From an uncultured Clostridia bacterium (GTDB lineage Bacteria > Bacillota > Clostridia > Oscillospirales > Ruminococcaceae): 53,770 nt of DNA. This document shows, piece after piece, positions 45,714 to 52,734 of this stretch (positions are counted from its first letter, which is position 1; every line of letters begins with the position of its first letter). The translations under genes were made by a program, and so were the position numbers. The notes under the pieces were generated by a model. The model was not told the origin of the DNA and ran no database searches. It saw nothing but the letters and a program-made list of their open reading frames with translations. The stretch is from positions 1 to 53,770 of the forward strand of contig CALXGT010000046.1 in assembly GCA_944387915.1 (NCBI GenBank). Direction: 5' to 3'.

Positions 45714-46375
45714 ATGTCATTGTCGTAGGAGGCGGCCGGGTTGGGTATTATCTCGCCGCAACGCTCTTAGAGCATGGCCACCGTCTAACCTTAATTGAAA
45801 ACAACAGCGCCACCTGTCGCTATGTAGCGGATGATTTGGACATTCCGGTGATCTGCGGCGACGGAACTTCGGTAGACGCCCTTCGGGAGGCGAACGCCGG
45901 AAGAGCCGACGTTTTGGTGGCGGTAACGGGAAAAGATGAAAACAATTTGGTTGCATGCCAAACCGCCCGAATGAAATTTAAAATCCCGAAAACGGTCGCC
46001 AAAGTCAACAACCCCAAAAATGTAGAAGCGTTTAAACGTCTCGGTATTGACATTGCCGTTTCCGGTACCGATTATATGGTGCGCCTTTTGGAGCGGGAGG
46101 TAGAGTTTTCCGAAATTCGCCAGTTGGCCAGTCTCAATAAGGGAGAAGCCTCCATCAGCGAAATCAAGCTTCCCACGGATTTTCCCCTGTCCGGGAAAAC
46201 GCTTTCGGAAATTCGGCTCCCCGAGGAATCGGTCATTGTCTCGATCCAGCGGGCGGACGCTATTCTCGTCCCGAGAGGCAGCACAAAAATTTATGCCGGC
46301 GATACCATCTTGGTTATGGCCAAAAACAACGTCTTTCACCAGGTCGCCGAGGTTCTCGGGCTGGAGTTGGATTAG
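45710..46375 (+). CDS. TrkA-type K+ uptake regulator, second copy
   Basis: The 221-aa protein has TrkA_N (GGGRVGYYLAATL; LIENN; DGTSVDALREAN) and a C-terminal TrkA_C domain (about 135-221; LSGKTLSEIRLPEESVIVSI, GDTILVMAK). TrkA_C domains bind c-di-AMP in several Bacillota, and a c-di-AMP receptor gene occurs elsewhere in this window; a link is inference. The two copies together resemble the two halves of a full-length TrkA. Confidence 0.92.
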   Translation: MNVIVVGGGRVGYYLAATLLEHGHRLTLIENNSATCRYVADDLDIPVICGDGTSVDALREANAGRADVLVAVTGKDENNLVACQTARMKFKIPKTVAKVNNPKNVEAFKRLGIDIAVSGTDYMVRLLEREVEFSEIRQLASLNKGEASISEIKLPTDFPLSGKTLSEIRLPEESVIVSIQRADAILVPRGSTKIYAGDTILVMAKNNVFHQVAEVLGLELD

Positions 46376-46384
46376 GAGGAACTT

Positions 46385-46966
46385 ATGCTGAACGAAAAAG
46401 GACAAAAAATATATCAATTCATCCGGGATAAGATTTCGGAGGACGGCGTTTCTCCTACGGTACGGGAAATTTGCGAGGAAGTGGGGATTCGCTCCACCTC
46501 CACCGTCCACCATTATCTCAACGAACTTGCGGAACAAGGATACATCCTGAAAGACGACTTTAAAAAGCGCACCATTAAGCTTCCGAGAAACCATGCGGTC
46601 TCGGTTCCTTTGTTAGGTACCGTTACCGCCGGCGTCCCCATTACCGCCATCGAGGAAATCGAGGAGTATATCCCCGTATTCAACCTCCGGGGCAGCTCGA
46701 AAGATTACTTCGCCCTGCATGTCCGGGGAGAAAGTATGATTAACGCGGGAATTTTGGACGGCGATATTGTCATTGTCAAAAAGACGCCGGTTTGCGAAAA
46801 CGGGGAAATCGTCGTGGCGCTGATTGAAGATGAGGCCACGGTAAAGCGGTTTTACAAAGATAAGAACTGTTTTCGGCTCATGCCGGAAAACGATGATTTT
46901 GAACCCATTATCGTACCGGATCTCACAATTCTCGGAAAAGTCGTCTCGCTCATTCGAAATTATTAG
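46385..46966 (+). CDS. lexA: LexA repressor
   Basis: The 193-aa SOS repressor has an N-terminal winged HTH (1-65; SPTVREICEEVGIRSTSTVHHYLNEL), the Ala-Gly cleavage site in TVTAGVPI (about 80-81) and the Ser/Lys self-cleavage pair in RGESMINAG and EATVKRFY. It sits 9 bp behind the second trkA gene with AGGAGG, so it appears to be translated from the same message. A LexA-like palindrome precedes the promoter of this unit. Confidence 0.95.
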   Translation: MLNEKGQKIYQFIRDKISEDGVSPTVREICEEVGIRSTSTVHHYLNELAEQGYILKDDFKKRTIKLPRNHAVSVPLLGTVTAGVPITAIEEIEEYIPVFNLRGSSKDYFALHVRGESMINAGILDGDIVIVKKTPVCENGEIVVALIEDEATVKRFYKDKNCFRLMPENDDFEPIIVPDLTILGKVVSLIRNY

Positions 46967-46977
46967 AATGGAAGAAG

Positions 46978-47016
46978 GCCTCCTTGCATAGGATTTCTAT
47001 GGAGGGAGGCTCTTTT
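46978..47016 (+). terminator. Terminator-like hairpin overlapping the next ribosome binding site
   Basis: GCCTCC and CATAG (46978-46990) pair with CTATG and GGAGGC (46998-47010), followed by TCTTTT and then the ATG of the deacetylase. The 3' arm contains the GGAGGGAGG ribosome binding site, so the structure could both terminate lexA transcripts and limit deacetylase translation. Confidence 0.6.
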
Positions 47017-47763
47017 ATGTTTTTATGTTACAGCTTCACCAATAAAAAACTGCCCAGGCGATTGCTTTTGGTTGCCCTTCTCGCCATCGTATGCGGGCTT
47101 ATTCTCCGCCAAAGTATCGTAACCGTTCCGGCTATGGAAGAAGAGGAGAAGGTGGTTTATCTTACCTTTGATGACGGACCTTCCAAGGTCACCATCGATT
47201 TATTGGATCTGCTTAAGGAGGAGGACGTAAAGGCGACCTTTTTCGTCATCGGCGCCACCACCGACCGAGGGAAAATGCTGTATCAACGAATTTTGGACGA
47301 GGGACACACGTTAGGACTTCATTCTTACAGCCACAATTACAACCAAATCTATCAAAGCGCCGACGCCTTTTTCGAGGATATAACCCGTCTGTCCGATCAT
47401 ATTGAATCCATTACAGGATACCGCCCGGAAGTATTTCGGTTTCCCGGAGGAAGCAAAAACTCGGTAGCGGGGCAAGGCGTATTGAAGGAAATTATTGAAG
47501 GCACCAAAAGCCGGGGGCTTACCTATTTTGACTGGAACGCCTTAGGAAAAGACGATTTAAACTATGCCGAAGATCCCGATGTCATCGCCCAAAATGTCAT
47601 TCGGTCCGCCGGGGACAAAGATACCATCGTCGTTTTGCTCCACGATAATACCATCCGCACCACCGCACCGGAGGCGGTCAAAAAGATCATCGACTATTAT
47701 CGGGAAAAAGGGTACGTTTTTAAAGCGCTGACGCCGGATTCTCCCAGCGTTCGCTTCCAATAA
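47017..47763 (+). CDS. Membrane-anchored polysaccharide deacetylase (NodB domain)
   Basis: The 248-aa carbohydrate esterase family 4 protein has an N-terminal membrane anchor (about 14-34) and a NodB domain with all five motifs: TFDDGPS (metal Asp), HSYSHNY (metal His pair), RFPGGS, FDWN and VLLHD. It probably deacetylates N-acetylglucosamine or N-acetylmuramic acid in the wall. ATG 47017 is chosen for the GGAGGGAGG site; the frame from 46984 overlaps the hairpin. Confidence 0.9.
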   Translation: MFLCYSFTNKKLPRRLLLVALLAIVCGLILRQSIVTVPAMEEEEKVVYLTFDDGPSKVTIDLLDLLKEEDVKATFFVIGATTDRGKMLYQRILDEGHTLGLHSYSHNYNQIYQSADAFFEDITRLSDHIESITGYRPEVFRFPGGSKNSVAGQGVLKEIIEGTKSRGLTYFDWNALGKDDLNYAEDPDVIAQNVIRSAGDKDTIVVLLHDNTIRTTAPEAVKKIIDYYREKGYVFKALTPDSPSVRFQ

Positions 47764-47794
47764 AAGATTTTTTCAAAAAAACGCAAATTAGGAC

Positions 47795-47823
47795 TTGCCA
47801 AAACGCTTTCCATATGCTATAAT
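47795..47823 (+). promoter_or_regulatory. Promoter of the tRNA pair
   Basis: TTGCCA (47795-47800), 17 bp, TGC-TATAAT (-10 at 47818-47823), 41 bp before the first tRNA. Confidence 0.8.
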
Positions 47824-47863
47824 TACTTTTGCTAAAAGTCCTCAGTTTGTTGAGGACAAATGT

Positions 47864-47939
47864 GGGGGCGTAGCTCACCTGGGAGAGCGCTACATTCGCA
47901 TTGTAGAGGTAATGAGTTCGAGTCTCACCGTCTCCACCA
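47864..47939 (+). tRNA. tRNA-Ala (anticodon CGC)
   Basis: A 76-nt cloverleaf: acceptor GGGGGCG with CGTCTCC, D arm GCTC/GAGC, anticodon arm CTACA-TTCGCAT-TGTAG, T arm with TTCGAGT loop, and encoded CCA. The G3-U70 wobble pair, the identity mark of tRNA-Ala, is present. The outer T-stem pair 49-65 is an A-C mismatch. It would read GCG codons. Confidence 0.92.
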
Positions 47940-47969
47940 AGCAATCGGCTGTCTTCGGGCGGCCGGCAT

Positions 47970-48046
47970 GAAGGTGTAGCTCAGCTGGTTAGAGTACCTG
48001 CTTGACATGCAGGGGGTCGATGGTTCAAGTCCATTCATCTTCACCA
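47970..48046 (+). tRNA. tRNA-Val (anticodon GAC)
   Basis: A 77-nt cloverleaf: acceptor GAAGGTG with CATCTTC, anticodon arm CCTGC-TTGACAT-GCAGG, T loop TTCAAGT, and encoded CCA. Anticodon GAC reads GUC/GUU codons. It follows tRNA-Ala by 30 bp and shares its promoter and terminator. Confidence 0.95.
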
Positions 48047-48048
48047 GG

Positions 48049-48080
48049 AAAGTCCGCTGGTTTTTCCCAGCGGGCTTTTT
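48049..48080 (+). terminator. Terminator of the tRNA operon
   Basis: AAAGTCCGCTGG and CCAGCGGGCTTT pair with a T-rich loop; followed by more T. Confidence 0.82.
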
Positions 48081-48110
48081 CGTTATTTTCTTGAGGAAAG
48101 GATGTTTTCT

Positions 48111-48692
48111 ATGAATGCGGATATTGATGTTACCGGCGTCCGACTCGTTACCGAGCGGTTAATCCTGCGCCCATTTGAAAAAAAGGATTTGGATGATTTG
48201 TACCAATATGCTTCGGTAGAAGGGGTAGGCGAAATGGCCGGCTGGTCTCACCACCGTTCCAAAGAGGAATCCGCCGAGATCCTTTCTACCTTTATGGAGG
48301 AAAAAAAGACGTTTGCCGTCGTACTGAAAGAATCGGGAAAGGTGATCGGTTCTATTGGCGTAGAACGATATAGCCCCGACGCTCTTACCGAGGCCTTCTA
48401 CCTTTTGAAAGGACGGGAAATCGGCTATGTACTGAGCCGGGATTACTGGGGACGCGGGTTGATTCCCGAAGGGGTTCTCGCGGTGATCTCCTACTGCTTT
48501 GACACACTGGGGTACGATTTTTTATGCTGCGGTCATGCCCTGACAAATCTTCAATCCCAACGGGTTTGTGAAAAATGCGGTTTTTCCTTCTTAAAAGAGA
48601 CGGATTATTATCTTCGGTCCGGCGAATCCAGACGTTCGTGTATGAACGTCTTGCTGTCACCAAAACGATTCGGGAGGGATACCTATGAATGA
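48111..48692 (+). CDS. GNAT acetyltransferase, RimJ/RimL-like
   Basis: The 193-aa protein has the RimJ/RimL-type layout: VRLVTERLILRPFEKKDLDDL at the start, GEIGYVLSRDYWGRGL-type segment with the acetyl-CoA loop (about 105-125) and CCGHALTNLQSQRVCEKCGFSFL. Substrate unknown (ribosomal protein N-terminus or small molecule). ATG 48111 is preferred over ATG 48102 because AAAGG lies only 1 base from the latter; both remain possible. It overlaps the next gene by 8 bp. Confidence 0.85.
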   Translation: MNADIDVTGVRLVTERLILRPFEKKDLDDLYQYASVEGVGEMAGWSHHRSKEESAEILSTFMEEKKTFAVVLKESGKVIGSIGVERYSPDALTEAFYLLKGREIGYVLSRDYWGRGLIPEGVLAVISYCFDTLGYDFLCCGHALTNLQSQRVCEKCGFSFLKETDYYLRSGESRRSCMNVLLSPKRFGRDTYE

Positions 48693-49425
48693 AACTGTTT
48701 TTAACGGCCGTGCCGACGCTTATCAGGCGGGAAGGCCGGGATATCCAAACGAAGCGGTAACGTTTTTATGCGGGCTTTTGCCAAAGGAAGGTGTTGTTGC
48801 GGACATTGGTTCCGGCACCGGACTGCTCACCGGAGAATTTTTGCGTCGGGGATACACGGTATACGGAGTGGAACCTAACGAGCAGATGCGCGCCAAAGCG
48901 GAGACGCTTTTTTCTTCGGAGAAGAAGTTTTATTCCGTTGCCGCTTCGGCGGAGCAGACTTGTCTTGCTGATCAAAGCGTCGATTTGATCACAGCGGCGT
49001 CGGCATTTCACTGGTTTTCGCCGGAGGCGTTCCGAAAAGAATGTTCCCGGATTATGAAAAAGGACGGGGCTATCGCCATATTATTTCATGTCCGGGATGA
49101 AAATGACCCCTTTACCCAAGCCCAGGAGGCTCTTTGTCTAAAATATTGTCCCCGTTTTTCCTCCCTGCGTCATGGCTATTTGAAATCCCTTCCTCTTCTC
49201 CGGCAATTTTTCGGTGAAAAAGAAAATATTTTGGAATTTTCGTTTCCTCTTTTTTACCAAAAAGAGGCCTTTCTTTCCCGAAGCCTTTCTTCCTCCTATG
49301 CGCCGGATCCCCAAAGCGACGCCTATCTTTCCTATCGGGATGCCCTTAAGGCGTTAGCGGATACCTTTTATCCGGGGGAAGATATGACGGTTGCCAACAA
49401 GACGGTAGTCTTTTACGGAAAATAA
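48685..49425 (+). CDS. Class I SAM-dependent methyltransferase
   Basis: The 246-aa protein has motif I VVADIGSGTGLLTGEFL (about 37-53), the acidic VEPNEQMR motif, and the UbiE-like SVDLITAASAFHWF segment (about 93-106). The start FNGRADAYQAGRPGYP is typical of a common bacterial group of unknown small-molecule methyltransferases. It is translationally coupled to the GNAT gene, which hints at modification of the same target or merely a shared message. Confidence 0.88.
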   Translation: MNETVFNGRADAYQAGRPGYPNEAVTFLCGLLPKEGVVADIGSGTGLLTGEFLRRGYTVYGVEPNEQMRAKAETLFSSEKKFYSVAASAEQTCLADQSVDLITAASAFHWFSPEAFRKECSRIMKKDGAIAILFHVRDENDPFTQAQEALCLKYCPRFSSLRHGYLKSLPLLRQFFGEKENILEFSFPLFYQKEAFLSRSLSSSYAPDPQSDAYLSYRDALKALADTFYPGEDMTVANKTVVFYGK

Positions 49426-49440
49426 CAAAAAAGTCCAAAG

Positions 49441-49478
49441 GAAAGCGAAAAACCTTATGTTTTTCGTTTTCTTTTTTG
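49441..49478 (+). terminator. Terminator after the methyltransferase gene
   Basis: GAAAGCGAAAAAC (49441-49453) pairs, with one G-T, with GTTTTTCGTTTTC (49459-49471), followed by T6. Confidence 0.78.
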
Positions 49479-49494
49479 AAAGGAAAACACCTGT

Positions 49495-49523
49495 TTGCTT
49501 TTTAACTAAAAAAATGGTAAAAT
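49495..49523 (+). promoter_or_regulatory. Promoter for the CocE-type hydrolase operon
   Basis: TTGCTT (49495-49500), 17 bp, TGG-TAAAAT (-10 at 49518-49523), 30 bp before the start codon. Confidence 0.68.
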
Positions 49524-49553
49524 AAGGATAGATTTTTAACAGGTGGTGGGCTT

Positions 49554-51251
49554 ATGAATCAGAGAGAAGCTATGATGAAACAGTTCCGGGACTCCTTTAC
49601 CTCTTCCGGATATCCTGTTATTTGCGAAACGGTAAAAAAAGAGACGTTGTTTTTGCCATGCGAGGATGGCGTTGAGCTTTTTACCGAGATCTTTACGCCG
49701 GATCCCAAGGAGATCGCTCCGCCCTATTCTACGGTGGTACAGCGAAGCTGTTACCCCCATATGCAGGAGATGCTTTGCATCACCGGCGAGGAAATGGCAA
49801 AACGGGGCTTCGCTTTTGTTTACCAGTTTTGCAGAGGCACCGGTCCATCCAAGGGCGTTTGGGAGCCCAACGTTAACGACCGCGCCGACGGCTTATGCCT
49901 GATGCGGTATCTGGACGGACTGGATATCATTAAGAATATAGGATACCGGGGCGCATCCTATCTGGCGTTTACCGGATGGGTCATGGCGGACGCGGTACCC
50001 AAAAAGGTCAAAAGCTTATACCTTACCGTTTACGGCACCGACCGGCACACCTCCGCGTACCAGGACGGTCTTTTCCGTCAGGATATCCTCACCGCATGGG
50101 CGATGGATAACGCAGGCTTTCCCATATCGGCGGATTATATGGAATCCGCCAAATACCGTCCCCAGATCGAGGTGGACGAAGCGTTATGGGGAAGAAAGCT
50201 TCCCTGGTACAGAGACTGGATCTCAAATACCGACCGCACCTCACCCTATTGGAACCAGGGCTTTTGGAAAATGCTACGGGAGATCCCTTCGAAGATGAAG
50301 ATTCCCGTTTTTGTGGGGGAAGGATGGTACGACCACCATTTAGGCTCCGCGTTAAAGGGATTTTCCTCCCTGAGCAAGGAAAGCGCCGCCCACGCGGTGC
50401 TCAACGTCGGGCCATGGAACCATTCCTCAAAAAGCGTCATCGAAAAGCAAAAGGCCTTAGGGCTCGCCCTTCACAGCGAGGAAAACGAGACCAAGAGCGT
50501 TTTGGACTGGTTCACCCTTACCCTTAAGGAAGAAAAGCTCCCCGAGCGAAAGGTTCGTTTTTACCTCATCGGCGCCGATACCTTTTTGGAATTTCCCGAT
50601 TATCCGGTGCCCTTCGACGAGGAGAAAGCCCTTTACCTCGGGGAAAACGAAACGCTACTGGATGCGCCGGGAGCGAAAGGACAGCAAAGCTACCGCTACG
50701 ATCCAAACGATCCGGTCCCCTCTTACGGCGCCGAATCCCTTTTTCGCACCATGTCGGCGGTAGGAAGCCTGCGCCAGCCGGATGTCCATTACCGAAGCGA
50801 CGTTTTATCCTTCCGCTCTCTTCCTTTCGAGGAAGATACCGACATTATTGGACCCATTAAGGCGTCCCTTTATGTTTCCTCGGATGCGCCGGACACCGCC
50901 TTTACCTTTAAGATCATGGAGGAATTCCCCGACGGGGAAGCTTACCATATTCGCAGCGGGATCACCACCCTCGCCTACCGAAACGGATCCCCCGAGCGCA
51001 TCTCTTACACCCCCAATACGGTGGAACAGATCACCGTGCAAAGCTGGGATGTGGCATGGCGGATCCAAAAGGGAAGCCGAATCCGGGTAGATATTTCCTC
51101 ATCCAACTTCCCCGAGTACGCCGTTCACCCCAACAAGGAAGGCGTCTGGTCTACCATCAAGGAGACCGCTGTCGCCAACCAGACCATTTATTTCGGACCC
51201 GATACCCCCTCGGCGATTTTACTGCCGACGGTACATTTAAAAAAGGAGTAA
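49554..51251 (+). CDS. CocE/NonD family alpha/beta hydrolase (X-Pro dipeptidyl-peptidase S15-like)
   Basis: The 565-aa protein has an alpha/beta hydrolase domain and a C-terminal jelly-roll domain (about 390-565). Seen: the nucleophile elbow GYRGASYLAF (Ser near 144), the acid in VGEGWYDHHLG and the His in GPWNHSSK, all matching CocE-type esterases and peptidases. No signal peptide. The substrate could be an ester, acylated antibiotic or peptide. GTGGTGGGC stands before the ATG. It is followed by a transglutaminase-like gene at 7 bp. Confidence 0.9.
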   Translation: MNQREAMMKQFRDSFTSSGYPVICETVKKETLFLPCEDGVELFTEIFTPDPKEIAPPYSTVVQRSCYPHMQEMLCITGEEMAKRGFAFVYQFCRGTGPSKGVWEPNVNDRADGLCLMRYLDGLDIIKNIGYRGASYLAFTGWVMADAVPKKVKSLYLTVYGTDRHTSAYQDGLFRQDILTAWAMDNAGFPISADYMESAKYRPQIEVDEALWGRKLPWYRDWISNTDRTSPYWNQGFWKMLREIPSKMKIPVFVGEGWYDHHLGSALKGFSSLSKESAAHAVLNVGPWNHSSKSVIEKQKALGLALHSEENETKSVLDWFTLTLKEEKLPERKVRFYLIGADTFLEFPDYPVPFDEEKALYLGENETLLDAPGAKGQQSYRYDPNDPVPSYGAESLFRTMSAVGSLRQPDVHYRSDVLSFRSLPFEEDTDIIGPIKASLYVSSDAPDTAFTFKIMEEFPDGEAYHIRSGITTLAYRNGSPERISYTPNTVEQITVQSWDVAWRIQKGSRIRVDISSSNFPEYAVHPNKEGVWSTIKETAVANQTIYFGPDTPSAILLPTVHLKKE

Positions 51252-51258
51252 TATTTTT

Positions 51259-52605
51259 ATGGCACCAAGAAAACGAAGTGGATTTGGCTTTTTCGCCGTC
51301 TTATTCGTTCTCTCCATTGCGTTAAATGTCACCTTTTTATGGAAAGACGGCTTTGATCTCATCTCAAACAGTGTTTCCAATGTTTCCCAAAGTCTCAACG
51401 AGTTCTTTTCCTCCAAAACGCAAAGCGATCCTTCCTCGGAAGCCTCTTCGCCTTCGGAAGGGGAAAGCAGTCTTTCATCCCTTGACACCACTTCGGATCC
51501 AAACGAAGAAAGCGCCCTTCCGGTCTCCGGCGAGATCGAAAGCCCTACCGCGTTCCCCTCTTTGGAAACCCCTTTGACCATCGGCGGGCAGGGCCGGTTT
51601 TACTATAACCAGCTTTCCTACGAGGACCAGGCCCTTTATGAGCGCATCCGAAATGCCGTCGCTACCCACGATACCGAACGGATCCCGTTAGAGTCCAACA
51701 TCGACAGCCAGTATCTGCTGGATGTGTTCACCATGGTTCGGCTGGACTACCCCGAAGCCTTCTGGGTGGATCAGCTCTACTACTACAGCGACATCACCGG
51801 AAAAACGACCGACTTTTCCCTGACCTACTTTTATAACGAAGATGAATGCAACTACTATACCGGTGAGCTGAAGCGGATCTCCGAGGAGCTTTTAAAAGGG
51901 ACGGAAAAATTTTCCACCGACTATGACAAGGTCCTTTACCTCTATGAGGAGTTAGCGAACCATATCGAATATAACTACGCCTTTTTAAGCGGCGTAAACC
52001 AGCCGGTTAACCGGATCACCCATGCGCTGGTGGAACAGTATGACGTTTGCGGCGGATACGCCTATTCGATGAAATACTTATTGGATCAGCTCTCCATCCC
52101 CTGTATCGCGCTAAACGGCTATGTCCAAACCCAGGACCGCCCCCACGCATGGAATATGGTAGAGATCGACGGGTACTGGTATGTATGCGACCCCACTTAC
52201 GGCGACAGCATCCATCCCGGCGCGGAACACTCGGTGATGCGGTACGAGTTTTTCATTATGGATGACGAAAAGGCGCAAGAGGTGGGGTATACCCCGGACG
52301 TGGGCCAGATCGATTACCCCGATTGCACCTCGGACCGGTCCTACTACACCGAAAACGGTCTGCTCTTTTCCTCTTACGATGAAAACGCTCTTCGCGCGCT
52401 GTTTGCAGAAAAGCTCAAACAGCCGGGCGACTATGTCTTCTTTATGCTGGACAGCGACGAGACCTACGATGCGTTCTACCAAAACCTGTTTTCCGAAAAC
52501 GGTTCCTTCTCTTCCCTGGTCCCCGAAGAAGCCAAAGGCGACGGCGTCTTCAGCTACTCTTACATGCTGGAAGAGGATGCCAACTGCATCTATATTTTCG
52601 TATAA
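51259..52605 (+). CDS. Transglutaminase-like membrane-anchored protein
   Basis: The 448-aa protein has an N-terminal membrane helix (about 8-28), a Ser/Glu-rich linker (about 45-95), and a transglutaminase-like core (about 215-330) with the Cys in YDVCGGYAYSMKYLL, the His in RPHAWNMVEIDG and the Asp in YVCDPTYGD. The outer domain probably acts as a cysteine peptidase or cross-linker of surface proteins. The C-terminal 110 residues form an extra acidic domain. Coupled to the hydrolase gene. Confidence 0.87.
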   Translation: MAPRKRSGFGFFAVLFVLSIALNVTFLWKDGFDLISNSVSNVSQSLNEFFSSKTQSDPSSEASSPSEGESSLSSLDTTSDPNEESALPVSGEIESPTAFPSLETPLTIGGQGRFYYNQLSYEDQALYERIRNAVATHDTERIPLESNIDSQYLLDVFTMVRLDYPEAFWVDQLYYYSDITGKTTDFSLTYFYNEDECNYYTGELKRISEELLKGTEKFSTDYDKVLYLYEELANHIEYNYAFLSGVNQPVNRITHALVEQYDVCGGYAYSMKYLLDQLSIPCIALNGYVQTQDRPHAWNMVEIDGYWYVCDPTYGDSIHPGAEHSVMRYEFFIMDDEKAQEVGYTPDVGQIDYPDCTSDRSYYTENGLLFSSYDENALRALFAEKLKQPGDYVFFMLDSDETYDAFYQNLFSENGSFSSLVPEEAKGDGVFSYSYMLEEDANCIYIFV

Positions 52606-52609
52606 CCGC

Positions 52610-52642
52610 AAAAAACGCTTCGGTTTTCCGGAGCGTTTTTTC
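52610..52642 (+). terminator. Terminator after the transglutaminase-like gene
   Basis: AAAAAACGCTTCGG and CCGGAGCGTTTTTT pair around a TTTT loop and run into T-rich sequence. Confidence 0.82.
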
Positions 52643-52663
52643 TTTGGAAAAAGGGTTTTTATC

Positions 52664-52692
52664 TTGCAAAAAAAGGCCGCTTTTGCTATAAT
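52664..52692 (+). promoter_or_regulatory. Promoter of proS
   Basis: TTGCAA (52664-52669), 17 bp, TGC-TATAAT (-10 at 52687-52692). The leader is only about 35 nt, too short for a T-box. Confidence 0.78.
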
Positions 52693-52734
52693 AGGACGTA
52701 ACCGTACATGTAACCATAGAAAGGGGCAGATATT

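Noticed and set aside
52693-52734. T-box leader for proS
   Set aside because: The leader is only about 40 nt and lacks the T-box sequence and specifier stem.
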